Part shown: in pieces, positions 13,309-27,055 of the stretch
Position numbering within the stretch: the first letter of the stretch is position 1
How the letters are laid out: every line of letters begins with the position of its first letter
Assembly (NCBI RefSeq): GCF_018139145.2
Contig: NC_059480.1
Coordinates: 14,508,428 to 14,572,427, forward strand
DNA: 64,000 nucleotides
Direction: 5' to 3'
From: Gymnogyps californianus
Taxonomy: Eukaryota; Chordata; Aves; Accipitriformes; Cathartidae
Program-made: the position numbers and the translations under genes
The notes under the pieces: generated by a model
What the model saw: the letters and a program-made list of their open reading frames with translations, nothing else
Database searches by the model: none
Told to the model about the DNA's origin: nothing

Positions 13309-13319
13309 CCCCCCCCCCC
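13309..13319. repeat. Poly(C) run
   Basis: Eleven C in a row followed by A, in AT-rich DNA. Low-complexity tract only. Confidence 0.85.
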
Positions 13320-14845
13320 AAAGGTGAAGCCATCAAAAAAGAAGATAAAGCAGCTAGGAATAGGGAAATACTCAACATTTCATTGAAGTGGGAAGAACCT
13401 AAAAGAAATGGAGCTGTGATAATTCAAACCAGCTGGAGATCCAGTCTTAGCAAAACAAGTCTGTTTTATATTCAAAGTGATTAACCCTCAAGAGTCAATA
13501 ACATATATAGTACTAAATTGAGAGACAAATGTATGTCTTAACAAGTACAAAAAGTACATTGATAAAAAGACCCTCGATTTTAAAGAAACTTCAGACTGAA
13601 CCTTCCCTACAGGTGTTTTATGTTGAGGAGGAGTGTCTGCCTACTGTTGTCATTTATCTCACTTCTTAGGCACATAGCACTAATTTGGCAGTATTGGGGT
13701 CCTATGAAAAACAACCCCCATGGAGATGTTTCCATAGCTATGAAATTCTGTCTAATAATTCACCTTCTTTTCTGTACCACTCAACTGGGCATGGAGTGGA
13801 TGAGAATTGATATGGAATGGGCAGTCAGCTCTGCTGTCCCATTAGTGTATCATCCAACAAAGATGAGGATGCATCTAAGAGGAAATAATAGTACGGCAAA
13901 CAAACAGAACTATTTTTTTCAAGACAACGAAAGAGGAGAAGATTGTTTTTCTGCTTTGCATGCCTTCTGCAGGGAGACAAAAGTTACATGTGTTCAGTAT
14001 ACAGCATGTTCTATTCATATGTTGATATGCACAGCAAACAACTATATATTGTTTTCTAATTTCAACAAGATCAACCTAATTGTAAATGGTAATTAAGACA
14101 TAATTATTCTGGCCCCATATCCATTACCATAAAAATTAAATCTTCATGACATTTGTAGTTTCCAACAATACAGTAAAATAAAACTGCATAGAAAAGAAAC
14201 AGGGCTTACATCTGTTATTTTAACTATGGGAAAAGAAGAATGGCACGTATGTTAAAGATTAATCCTGATCAAATTACATAGAAATCTGGGCTCATAGTAA
14301 TGCCAAAGATGAGGAAACTGAAAAACCTATCAACAGTCATATCTGAAATCTAAGAATCAGAATATAATAACCTTTCCACGTTAGTTTGCAATGCATCACT
14401 GATCCGCGTAGGGACCAGTACTGTGGTACCAGAAACAGAACATAATGTTGTTGGTTTTGAGGCTGAACTTCCTGTGCAGGTTTTAATGGTTATAAAATCT
14501 ATTTGATATCAGTAAAGATACTTCTGATCTGCACCAGAATAACACCTGACAGCTGCAGTTGTTTAAGTTGCTACCATTGCCCTTTTTGCTAGCCAGATGC
14601 TACTGCCCACAGCACAGACAACAGTACTGAACATCATCTTACCTGTAAATTTAACTAAATTTTTTACTCTATGCAACCCCCAGCATCAAATTTAGAAGTC
14701 CTCACTTGACAAAGAGAAGCCTGCTGTCTTGTCTGTCTGCAGTTAAAAGAGAAGTGATCATAGGAAAAATGAAACCATCAAATCAAATACCTTGATGACA
14801 TAATGAATACAGTTATTCATGTGACAACTTTAACTTTACAGCTCC

Positions 14846-14893
14846 AGTCCAAAGTCTTTCAAAGTCAGTAAGACTCCCATTCAACTAAAAGGC
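14846..14893. repeat. Palindromic dispersed-repeat relic (copy 2)
   Basis: GTCCAAAGTCTTTCAAAGTC followed by AGTAAGACTCCCATTCAACT matches the same old palindromic family as the copy at 42856 ('GATCCAAAGCCCATTGAAGTCAATGGAGAGACTCCCATTGACTTC'). Confidence 0.5.
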
Positions 14894-16719
14894 ATAAGCA
14901 TCATCCCAACAGTGAGATTCCCAAGGATTTAGAACACATATCACTATTACAGCTACACAGTTTGGAAGGGATTGTTTGCACATGGGGGAGGCTGGGAAGG
15001 GAAAGGCAGAGTGCCTCTCTGAGCTGGATGCAATGGTTTCAAACTCCAAGACTCAGGTTTGAAATATACAGGCTGCCTAGAAGAGTCAGGTCCAGGCAGG
15101 ACGGGCTCTGACTCTTGAGTAAAAGTAGACCTGGGCATGTAATGTATGTAGTGAATGTCAGTTCTTTCTGGCTGTAATTTGCCTGCACCTAAAGTACAAA
15201 ATTAATGGGTTTTTTTCAAAATTCAGCTTCTTGTCACATACTTGTTGGGCTGCAGATCCTTCCTGAACTATACCTGCAAGATAAGTCAAGTGGTATTGCT
15301 TTGGGACTTTCACTGTATGGTTTCCTAAACAGAAAGTGATCTTAACATGTCAAAGGAAAAATTAAACAATCCTCAAAATGTGTTCTGTACTCTGCTGATT
15401 AGTTTTGTGACTAAAAACTCATTTTAAAATTCTACGTATACATTCCGTGTCACATTCCTTCATAAAAGAAAATTCTTCTATATAGGAGGTCTGCATAAAG
15501 ACCCTGTGAATGACTCATGTAACATGATGCAGAGAGCACTGTGCATTCCCCCCTCTGGATTTTGAAAGTGTTTTGAATTTCACAAGCTAGTGAAGGTTGG
15601 TCAGCAGTGAATTCATGGAAAGCAAAAGGCAGAAAATACCCTGTTTTCAAGTCTGAATTAGCATTTTATTTTCCTTTCTGTCCCAGACCCTAGTCCTAGC
15701 AGTCATTCAAACCTGGATGGTAATGTGCCAAAAGTATCAGGAGAGCTGACCACAACTGGCATGTTCTGAAGGGGGAATTGTTTTTGTCAAATACTGAATT
15801 AAGGCATTAGTTTCTCCACATATACTACTGAAGCCTAAAAAGAAAATCATAACCACAGTAATACAGGGTTTCAAAATAGCAGCTGAGTCCACAGAGGCAG
15901 CTAGATCAGAGAATCTGCAATTGGTCTGGTGTTCACATAAAAGGAGTGAAACAGTTGAGGTGAGGAACTTCTGGACATCAAAAACTGAAACTATATCTAC
16001 CAGGATGAAGTATTTTCCTGAATACTTTTAAATGTTTGTTTCAGTAAGGCTGAATAAGTTATTTTTTCCTCCCCAAACCATTTTATACTGCACTGTTAAG
16101 GATCAGGTAAATGAGTTGTCTTGGGCCACCAATCTGGAGCTTCAGCCTCGACCTACAAAAAGTGTTGAAGCAACTGCTGCTTCAAAAGCATTGACCCACT
16201 GCCTACTGACTACTGTGGACTTGGGATTAGACCTAGAAATTAATTACTCTCTTGTCTCAAAAATACAGCTTTCTGCCATGCACTATCTGAAGGGAAAGGG
16301 ATTACATATAACATTGACAAACACGTTTCAATTTCTCCTTCTGCTTTTAAAAACAAATCAAAAAAGTACTGAAGTAACTAGGCAATTCCAAAACCTTCAT
16401 GTTGTTATAACTGGAAACAATTTAAAAAAAAAAAAAAACAACAACAAAAAACCAAAACACTAGTTGTAAATTTACACATGGCTATTTGGTAGTATTTGGA
16501 CAACATTAGGTTAAGTACCAAAAAAGCTCTTCTCCTTCCTGATATAAACAGCCACAATAGCCTCTTCAGCTTTTCTTTTTTGACATTGAATAAGTCATGT
16601 TTTTTCATCTCCTCTTGTACAGGGAGTTGTCCATTCCTCCGATGATCCTGGCTGGACATTCCAGTTTGGATCCACATCTTTGGATCATGAGTGATTAGAA
16701 TTGCTCACAACATATCCAG

Positions 16720-17195
16720 AGACGTCTCCTGAGTGCCTGAACATGAGTATCAGTACTCACCCTTTGGGAGCACTTCATTGGATACACATTTCATTTTTCC
16801 ACGGCCATGTCACACTGATGGCTCAATACTCTTCCTACACAGGAAGAGCATGCAATCAATGCACCCAGATCCTCTTCCTCTGTGACTACTTCCAGCTGTG
16901 AGACTCTGGAAGAGATGTTTTGATTCCCAGGTGTCCAGCCCTGGGGTTTGTTTTATTGATTTTCCATTACTTCGGTCTCCAAGGCTGTCCAGTTCTTTCC
17001 TTTATAATATAACTGTCTTTATGATCCCTCCTAAATTTTTTGTCATCAATAGATTTCATCAACATAATCCCATTGTATATGCCAAAGTCATTAATAAAAA
17101 ACACAGAACAAAAGTAATTCTCTCCAAGCTAATCCTTGATGAAATAAGAAGCAATCTCCATCCAGACAATCTTTTTTTCATAACTATTCATTGTT
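16720..17195 (-). mobile_element. Ancient CR1/L3-type LINE fragment
   Basis: The part from about 16955 (CCAAGGCTGTCCAGTTCTTT, then TGTCATCAATAGATTTCATC, then CCAAAGTCATTAATAAAAAA) follows the order of the well-known sauropsid CR1-type repeat, read in antisense. Similarity further left to 16720 is weaker. It is heavily diverged, with no intact frame. Overlapping short open frames here are not genes. Confidence 0.65.
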
Positions 17196-20100
17196 GACAT
17201 ATTTTAAACAGTTCCTTATGTGCGGTGTACATTTTCTACCACTTACCATCATAACTAATAATTTGCCATTATTTCTCCCAGTGCCTAAGTTTCCCAGTGT
17301 TAGACTTAAATTGCAAAGACTCCAGAGAATAGTAAAGTGTAAAGTATTTAAAATTTCTCTGTAAACTCCTGCATTGAAACTATTAACTCTCTTGTTCAAC
17401 CCACGGGAGATGAATTTTCTCTTTTCCCATGTGCACAAATAGATGTACATCCCAGTTGCAATGAGACTTCGAAGGAAAAGAGCAGACGTAACTATGGAAA
17501 CAGAACTTGCAAGAATATTTAAAATATCCATCAAGTTGAGCAGAAACCCAAAGACCTCCGGCGGGAAACTTCTACAATATGGAGTTAATGCAATCCTCCT
17601 TGACAGATCTTTATCTAAAACAAAACTGTGTTATATTTCAAGTTCATCCCTCCTTAAAAATACCTCCTTTAGACATCAGTCTGAAAAGGGTTCTCTATGA
17701 ATCCTTACTATGGTCAGCTCTATTTATAAACTGTCAGTTATATATTCAAACTTTTATCAACATAAAGTCCAGAGAGTAATTTTGTATTTCTATTATTCAT
17801 TTAGGAATTATCTTTGAAAAAACCAAAAGATTTCTACAAACATTTAGCTCCTATAAAGTAGCAGTCTGCACATATTTAATTCAAACTTCTTTCAAAGCAC
17901 ACCACCCTCACCCCTGCAAAAAAAACCATCCCAAACCACCCACCAACATCCCCCTCAGGTTTACAGTTCCCTGAATAAACTTTATTTCTTAGTTATTTCC
18001 TAGCTATGTTTTATTTCTTAGATATTCTAACTCGAAAACATTTTTTATTATTATTTTTGAGACTAGTACTTTGGTCCACAGGTTCACTATTCATTTACTC
18101 ATTCACCCTTCTTTAAGCATCTTTTCTAACATTCACACCTTTCAAGTTTAAAACTCAGCAAGATTCATCCCAATCTCCATCTGTATGCAGGAAAATGTTT
18201 GCACTACACCTGCAACATAAAACTAACACACGTGGTAGGTGATAACATTTCCTAAGTGCCTATGACAATATTAGCCACATGGAGTGGGAATGCTGGAATG
18301 TAGCCCTTAGCCTCGCTCTCCTTTGTTTCCAAATACTTTTAGATCAAATGCTGTATGTATGCGAGAGGCCCTCTCTGCAGTAGGTATGGCTACTAAAAGC
18401 AAGAAATATCCAGTAGCAAATTCTGAAATAGATTGTGTGAGGTCTTTCATGTATTTTCAGCTTTGAAGACCAACAGACTGTTAAATAAAGGAAGGTTTTG
18501 GTAACAGATTTAAAGTTTCTAATTTTAGCAGTGCTAGAAGAAAACCACAGAAGGTTACAGCACAAGGGATCCAGGAAATCTCAACTCTTCCATCGATTTC
18601 TAAACTCAGTTTCCCACGCTCAGAGCATAATTGCACTTTTTGCTGTAATAGTCTCTGATAGAACGCCCCAGTTTTCATACACTTAACAGACTGATTTTCA
18701 GGGATCCAAACACTAAAAACTCCAATGTTTGTAAGCACTAGGAGCCTGGTCAGAGCCTAGGCTCTATCCATGAGTCTTTGGATCTCTAGGAACAGTTTTC
18801 TAAGTCAAGCTTAGTCCATCACATCCTCATTGAGCAGCTGCAACCCAAAATGACAACGTCTACTGCCAACCCCCATCAGAGCTGCCTCTTCACAAACTCT
18901 CACTACAAATGTACATCTCTTGCTGAAGGTTAACTCTTCAGAAGTTACAGCATAAGTATATCCAAACAGGTTTGCACACAGAAAAAAAAGCTTGGCACAG
19001 AATTTCTAGAAACAACGTTGTGAACAAAAAAACCAGAGATTACAAACTACTGAAAAATTCTGGGCTGCTCCTTCTTCTACTCAGCCTTTCCTTGCGAATC
19101 CATTCCTGCTCAGGAATGACTGGGGTTCACTGTTTGCTTTCTCACATCTTTCTTCCAAAACTACTTTAGCTCTCCCATCACGAGGAAGCATGTTCACCTC
19201 CCCTGCCAATCAAAGCTTATGCCCCCCATCTTCTCTTTCAAAGACCTTTCAAAATTATTTTTTACAATTCCTCTTGTTATTAATAACTTTCCACAACTCC
19301 AAATACTGTTTCACTACCTTAAAAAAGACTGGCAAGCTGTTGCTGAGCTTTTGTTATCTAACTTTCTAGAATACTGTACACCACAGCAGACTTTCACTGA
19401 AAATAAAATTTTATTAAAATTTAACATACCCATTAAATAACAAAATCCTACCAACTCATGATGAAAATATATAATAGAGATTCTTAGGCCTTTTGTGTAT
19501 TCTTACACTCATCACTTATTCTATGTTTCATTTCCTCATCTATAATACTGGAGCAATACTTTATTGCTCCTGTTCTTTGACTGGTCTCTGTAGGCTCAAA
19601 TCCTGCAATGTGGTGTATTTCTGAGGAGTCCCACAATACGTTGTTCCTACTACATGTTTACAATACCTTGCAGAAAAGGATTTCAATCTTGGAGAAATTA
19701 TTTCAGTACTATTTTAATATAAATAGTGGTGCAAAAATGTAACAAAAAAGTTTAAGCACTTAATAAATAAGAAAGCACTGTAAGTTAAATGATTTCTTGC
19801 GTAGTCCCTGGGATCCCAGCCACAAATACCTGAAAAACAGTTCAAGAAGTGATCTGCAGAAATAAAAAGTTGGGAATTAGATTAAAAATAACCCAGGACA
19901 AATGAATACCAATCTTATTTAAACTTAGGTTTAAAAATAAGATGGTTTTATTCTGTAGTATTAACCAAGTAAGTCAGATCTCGCCATGAAAAGAAAAATA
20001 GCATCAGTAGCACAAAAGAGCCATTAGAATAAACACCAGTGAATTAGTTTTCCATGGAAAATGAAAAAGAAAAGAAAAGGTGCAAAAGCACAGACTTCTG

Positions 20101-20403
20101 TAGGGAAAGAAACTCTTGACAGTGTGTTATAATGGATGTTACATGTGGTCATTGGTCATTATAAAATATTGTGGGAATTTGCCACCACAAGCTTTCTGTA
20201 AACCAAGGAGCAGCTGGTTAATGGGGCCATTAGCTATATTGGAAGTTGGAACTTTGATAAAAACAGAAATATGTAAAGGTGAACAGCAGAACAAGGAATC
20301 AATTAATAGTAAATTTTAGCCACAGAGTTATGGTAAAGTAACTCCAATCATAGACTTGCAAGAATGAGATATAGATACAAAAAAGGTAACATTATTATAT
20401 AAA

Positions 20404-20585
20404 ATCAGACCTGCCATATTGGACCACAGCTGTAATTCAACAACGCAAACATATTGCCTCTGACAGTGATTTCAAACATTTCTCTAGAGACAGCCATAAT
20501 CCCCCAAACTGACAATTACAGATTACTCTGCCCATAGACATTTTTACTTAGATCCCAATGGCTATATTTTCACCACTGATTAAGA
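20404..20585 (-). mobile_element. Ancient CR1-type LINE fragment
   Basis: The segment begins AATCAGACCTGCCATATTGG and continues with TCTGACAGTG and CTGCCCATAGACA blocks. These appear in the same order as in a CR1 subfamily common in turtles and birds, whose antisense reads 'CCATATTGGATCAGACC ... CTGACAGTGGCC'. It is diverged and non-coding. Confidence 0.55.
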
Positions 20586-22877
20586 TGGCACCCCAAGAAC
20601 ATTTTCAGCACTGGACTCATTCTCCATCCATATTGCTAATACAAAATGTAAGAGAACCATGAGAGGAGGCTTTGGCCCCCTACTTCATTACGTGATGTAG
20701 GCAGGGGGCTGAGGGGGCTCAGCAGTTCGCTCAGGCCACGCCTCGTTTGTGTATCATAGGTGCAGCAGTCAAGAAAATAGTTCCCAAGTAGGTACCTCGG
20801 AAGGCCTACTGAGCAGAAGGACACCACCTTAGCAAGGAGCTCAGAGACATCTTCCTGCTCATGTCTGGATCACCCAAGCACCAATACTACTTGCCCAGTC
20901 CCCAGCCCACCCTTTAATACAATGATGAAGAGTTAAGTACATCATATGCAACATGTGTAAAGTGTCTACATTTCTCATTAGTGCCCAAGTAACGCTACCT
21001 GGAAAGCGACCTAGGTAAATAATATTCACCATCCAATTGCCCTGACAGGCTAAGATTCAACTTTTTATTCCTTTTCCTCGTGAACAGAGAGCTTCGCCAG
21101 GAGTTGGCCTGATTAAGACCAATCCCAGTAAAACTGGGACCCCAGGATACTCCTACCCATTCACCGAAGCCTGTACACACCTCTAAAATCCTTCCTTGTA
21201 ACCAGAGGTGTGGATGTTTTGTGGAAAATATCTTAATCTCATTCTAAACAAATATGGCAGCACACCAAAGCAGGCAACCGACAGCAAAGCAAGAAAGCTA
21301 AAGACATTAGTGTGCATCCAAAGTCAGCATGCAATCAGCCAGATTTTGAGCTAATACAAACAACATTAACCTCATTAACTTCTTTGGCTCAGAATCATCT
21401 TCTAGACTTACAGCACACAGCCCGCACGTGACTTCCCCCATCACATTTTTCACAAGCCGAATCTCAGCCTCACCCACCTCCTTCTCCCACAGCCCCTCGG
21501 TTGTAGCCTGTTACTGACACAGCTGGGCTTCATTATTGCACCCTCTGCAACCCTACGAAAGCACATCCTGCACAAAGCTAAGTGCTCCTTTTGCTTCTCT
21601 CGTCGTGCTAGAGAAGCTTGAAAGCACCACCTAATGGCACAAGTAGCATCCTCAATATTAACTTTTTGAACTGTTTCTAGAGTACCTTAAGGAGATACGG
21701 GTTCATATAAGTAATCTTAGTGGCCACTTCCCATAGAACGTAAGGTAGAAAAATAGGAAATATTATTTTATCCCACATCAAGGACAAAGCATTGCACTTT
21801 ACCAAGCCACATTTATACAAAGGCATATCTTTCTATATTGTATGTCAGAGTTAACCGATACCCTCAATTTCCAAAATGGCTTAAATATGGAGTTCATTAG
21901 TGCAGTGACCACAATTCTGCATCTGCATTTAAAAGCGAACTGAGTGAACTGTACTGGAGATAAGTAAACAAGAACATTTCTACTGTTAACTGCATCTGAA
22001 AAAAAAAGAAAAAAAAAAGTGCTGCACAAGATATTTCAAGAGCTCGACTATGGGCTGCCTTATATCACTAGTACTTACTAAACAGAAATTGGAACAACTG
22101 GAAGCTGTCTGATTTCTTACTTTATCCAGAGTTCACCACTTGGCTACTGCAATGTTCCCAGCTACTTTCAAGAGTACAAATGAAATAAAAAACGGTGATT
22201 TCATTCACAACAGTTTGGAATGGATTTTGGCAGGACACTACAGATTGCTGTGGTCAGCCTCTGACTCTGAAGTAAACTGCCTGTTATTTTATTCAATCCT
22301 GAGCAGTACAAATAAACACCCTTCTTGCCTCCATTCTCACCATAAGAAGCCAGAACAGGAGTTAGTGGTCTGTGTATGCCTATTTACATCCTGCGTATTT
22401 TAGTATCCAAACATGCAGACAAGTGGCACATCGTGACTAACAGAACTTACGTTGCTCCAGCACCATCCACTATTTTTATCTTTATAGAAAGAATTATGCA
22501 AGATGAACTGATGATACTCTATCACTAACAGTAATAAGAATTCTACCTTCTGGTCTAGAATGTTTCTTTTATGCAAAAATCATCATAATGCTATTTCTGC
22601 AGGTAGAGAAACCAAGATAAGAAGAAATTAAAAGATTTAACCATATTTCACAGCAGGTCAGTAGCAGATCTAGAAACAAAATGCAGTATCCCAGCCCTGT
22701 TCCAAAGCTCTATTCACTCGACTGTATATAAAGCATATGTCATGTAGCGACTCCAATCAAAGCAACAGCATAGCTAGACATCATCTTCCCAGCTTCCAAC
22801 TCTTTCTCAGATGACAACCTAGAAATATTGGCAATGCCATTCTTCTGGTTCCAACTCCTCGATCTGACTTTATTAAG

Positions 22878-22895
22878 AAAAAAAAAAAAAAAAAT
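22878..22895. repeat. Poly(A) tract
   Basis: A run of 18 A (AAGAAAA... then TAATC). Simple low-complexity sequence. Confidence 0.85.
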
Positions 22896-25800
22896 AATCA
22901 ATTTCCTCTCTGAAAGCGAATATGCTTAAAGCAGGTTGCCAGCACTGTGCAGGAACTTGAGTTGCCTACATGCACTAGAGGATGGAAATATGAAATGTAA
23001 ATAAAAATATCAAGAGAATAAAAGACACACAAGAGAATGTTTTCTTCATCTTTAAGAGCATCAACACTACAAGTGAAGGTGTTGGAACAATTTTATCATA
23101 TACAGAAACTTTCTTCCATGTAGAATTTACAGCTCCCAGCAGGCTATAAACTTCTAATACTGAATGCATGACAACCAAGTATTCAGATGTCACATGGCCT
23201 CCACAGACACAAAGGAACAACAGTGTTGTTCCCCTTAAAAAGAATTCAAATATGGATCCAAACATGAACGTACCTGTATAATCTTTAATGTCAGTTTTTC
23301 TTAACTATCGAGATACTGATGTTGTCTCTAGCTAGGTTTTTTTCTTTTTTCATTTAAATCTTACAAATCTCTTATTCTGATCCCTATTTTAATTTCTATT
23401 TAATTCTGCTATAATATTTGTCTCTGACAAGTAGCTACCAGATCAAGCTTTTATAAAGAAAAAAATTTTACCTACTTTGAAATAAGCTGGTACTGAAGCC
23501 GTTTCCATAGGAGCTAGCAAAAACCTGCACCTGTAAATCCTTATTGCTTGTTACCTACATTGCAGCTTCTCTATACAGCTTTACTTGACTTGCAACCTTT
23601 CTGTTTTTATTAGCCAAGTCATGGTTTTCCTGTAGGAAGATCTGTTTTATGGAAGATTCACTCCTTTTTGGAACCTCAAGGTTTTCACTAAGACCAGCTC
23701 CAAAGCAGTCTGAAGTTTAACTAGGGCTTTGGAGTTTACAATGAAAGATATTTCTATCTGACTCAGCCGTACTAACGTTAGTCTCATATTTGCTTTGTTT
23801 GTGTTTTTTTCTTATTCTGATTGCACAGAGGAAATACTAATACTAGCCAAATGAATAGAGAACCAGTTTGAGCCAGGGATCATCCATGAACAATCAACAG
23901 TGAAGGAAAAGAGATCATTCCGTTTGTTACAGATTATAACATTTTTACAATGTGTTTTGACTTTTCTATACGATTGCCTGTTATGCTGGGTATATGCACT
24001 AAACCACAACAATATTTAGCATACTGAGAACTGCTTATATATCTTGTATTTAGAAGTGCTTGCTGTGTTTATATTTCAACTAGATAACACAGATGGTTTC
24101 CCCCTCCACAACTGTATAATAAATCTATATCGTAAATCCCCATTTATTTTGACTGTCTTGACAAGACTCTTTTGAAATTATCATGTATTTCATTTAAAAG
24201 ATTTTTTTCAATTTTCCCATGTTAAAGGGAATCTCCTGGGAAGAAAAAAAGGCACTTAAAAAAGAAAGAAGTTCCATTAATAGAAAAATATTTTTAAATG
24301 GTAAAAACGGAACAGATTCAGAGCTTACTATTTTTTGTCCACAAATTGAGCATAAGGGTTTGTTCTTTTTTTTTCTGGGTTTTTATTCTTTTAATTAATA
24401 TAAATTGGGCTAGTGAGAGAAATTTTTAGCTTGGGTTTTATAGCTTGCATTGTAACTGAAGAATGAGGTGCCATTGAATATTATAGTCTGTTTTCATTTC
24501 AGCTCTACCAGTTCAGCTGATGGTATGATTATCAAGTGGCTTAGCAGGTAGAGGACTGGAAATTGGAAAATCCATGCTCTACTTTTGTTTCTGGCACTGT
24601 CTGTTGCTCCATCTCATTTTCTCTAAAATTCACTGGCATTACACAAGGAACAACATACTATGTTTTGCCTGTTCAAACTTCACAATAAAACACAAATATA
24701 CAAAGGGGAACAAGTTATTCAAAGCATAACAAGTTAAATTATTAGGACAAAGTCCTCGGCTCCAGTCACGGGGTATATCAGATCTCCGTACAAGACATTT
24801 GCCAGTCAGGTGTGCTGAAAATATATAGCATAATTAGATGCAGATCAGGATTGCTATTTAAATAAACCTAGGATAAATGACACAATAGACAAACATAAAA
24901 TTCTTAGGGAAGTGTAAAAATATACAGATATAGGGTTGAAAACACAGAACTCCCAAAGTTTTGCTGGATTCACCATAAGCATATTTCTGTCACTCTGCAA
25001 TTGCTCTCACTTGGGGAGTGACCAGATACCCTGTAACACCTCCACACCTATTTCTTGTTTGCATAGCTCAAAGAACTTTTCAAAAGAAGGAAAATTATAA
25101 CCAGGTTCTATTTACAGATGGGGCAGCCAAAGGGCAAAAAATAAATGTTCATGTAACAAGCCACTATAAGAACTAGGTATTACACTTTAGCTATCAGGCC
25201 ACTAAAATTCTCAGTTAAACTGTTCACAAAAAATCGGTGCATTACAGCAGCAAAGAGGCACTTGGTCTTTTTGCTTGCCCTTCCATGCTCCTTACTGCAC
25301 CTACACCCTAAGTTTATTTCTCCACGGCAGTTTCACTTAAAACAAACATGAACTGAAAACCAGAAAATGAGAAGGATGCTATAATGAAGACAGGCAGACC
25401 AGAAAGGATGTCAAGGCCACCGTGAAGAGGAGCTTGGCAGTCAAAGATGGAAAAAACCACTTTTCTGAGCAGTCTTCCAAGGAAGCAATTCTTACATGAT
25501 CATGTCAGTACCTCATGCTAACTTTAGAACACACTGCCCAACTTCAACCAAATTTGACAGAGGATTGAAGGTCTCAGACAAGAAGGTTCTACAGCAAATG
25601 CCCAGAGGCGTTGTGCAGCCCCATGCTGCCCCTAAAGACACTTATTTCATGTGCAGCAGCCAAGAGTCAGGGCTTTCCACAGACTTGCCAAGCAGTCAAG
25701 AGAAGCAGCGAGCTTGAGAGAACATTGGCAGGTCAGTCTTCATATGCACGGCTCTGCTGTGTCCTCCTGACTGTAGGCAGGAGAAATGTGGTACCATATG

Positions 25801-26240
25801 CAATAATGTAGGGAAGCCAAGCTTTGTTAGTTTTATTACTCTAGAAACTACTTATATGCAGAAGGGAATCCACAAAGGAGAAATAACAGACATTGTAGAC
25901 TTTTTTTATTGTTCATATTGATAAAGGGCAGGACGACTGGTGGTAAACATAATTTCTTTTCCTTTAAAGTATTTACTCAATTCATCCAAGCCTCTTACAA
26001 CCTTGAAAATGGGTATTACATTACAAAGTGTCCTGAGAATAACTTCATGAAATCTAGAGCAGAAAATTGACCAAGTATATATAGAGAGCTCAATGTCTAC
26101 ATAGGCATACCCGCCTGCTACCCTTCATATTTCCATGTTGCCAGGAACCGCAAGACTAATGGCAATGCTGATATTTTTTCCATATCACATTTTTCCCCTC
26201 ATGAACTGATGCTTATCATTTCACTCTACCTAATCTTTAA

Positions 26241-26264
26241 GGGGGGGGGGGGGAGGGGGCGGGG
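26241..26264. repeat. G-rich run, potential G-quadruplex
   Basis: A 13-base G run is followed by AGGGGGCGGGG in AT-rich surroundings. It satisfies the usual four-run rule for a G-quadruplex on the plus strand. There is no gene evidence beside it. Confidence 0.85.
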
Positions 26265-26686
26265 AGAAGCAGCAGCTGGTCTATTAAGTCTCCATTATTC
26301 TAAACATGTATAGGAACAAAATATCATTTTTTCCTTTCATGGACTAAAAGTTTGTTTTATTTAATATTAAGTGGTGTACCTGATAGTCCAGCTATCCTCT
26401 CACATCATTGCATGTGATGAAATGCATCCAGATTTAAACCAATATGAGTGTTGGAACAGACTAAGATTGGCAAAACATACTTAAAGCTCTGTGGAGCTGA
26501 ATGCGAGGTTGCATATCCTCTGAAACAAGCAGAAATTAGGACATCCCCTCTAAAAAAAGACAGAATGGCTCCCTGTAATCAGTTTAAAAGAAATTTGCAT
26601 GTTTGCTAAATGACAGAAGAGAGCATCGGCATAGACATTGTATTCTCCTGATTTTTTTACTCCTAAAGTAACCAGCATGCACTTGC

Positions 26687-26700
26687 CCTTACTAGTAAGG
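26687..26700. repeat. 14-bp perfect palindrome
   Basis: CCTTACTAGTAAGG reads the same on both strands. It could be a dimeric binding site or chance. No neighbouring gene gives it a context. Confidence 0.85.
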
Positions 26701-27040
26701 ATAGTTATGTTTTTAAGCATAAGAAACAAAGTTTCATTAAATTTCACTAAAAATTGTTAAAAAAACCAGCAATTCCGGAACACTAAAGCATTCTGACTGA
26801 ATTCAAGTAAGGAACTAAGTGATTAACTCTTTAGGTTCTTCCAGTTTTTTAACTAATCAAGGAAGCCTTTCCATTAGTTCAAAGGAAGCCAGATTTAACG
26901 CTCACAGACAGAGTTCAGGTGGAGGTTGGGCACTAAAATCCCCTAATACACACAGAAGAGAACAGTCTTTTGTGTTTATACCAAACACACTCCATAGAAA
27001 GCACTCAGTGATGGCAAATTATAACACTAAGTAAAGCCGG

Positions 27041-27055
27041 ACACACACACACACA
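27041..27055. repeat. (AC)n microsatellite, short
   Basis: About seven AC units followed by AAAAAA. A shorter (AC)n of about seven units also lies at 7222-7235. Confidence 0.8.

Larger units (their letters stand above)
8853..16719. other. No gene supported
   Basis: Unique AT-rich sequence with the duplication at 10421, the A44 tract, the C run at 13309 and a palindromic-repeat relic at 14846. A 158-codon open frame at 13620-14096 and a 143-codon one at 16032-16463 begin with ATG. They look like chance translations, with no domain, signal peptide or promoter. Confidence 0.6.

Noticed and set aside
13620..14096. 158-codon plus-strand frame with ATG
   Set aside because: No domain, no promoter, and a residue mix like translated AT-rich DNA. 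Frames of this length are expected a few times by chance in 64 kb.
16032..16463. 143-codon plus-strand frame
   Set aside because: It ends in a low-complexity K/N run encoded by an A-rich stretch. No bounded exon or recognisable motif.
17184..17534. 116-codon minus-strand frame
   Set aside because: It borders the CR1 relic and has no similarity to a retrotransposon protein or other family in its unique part.
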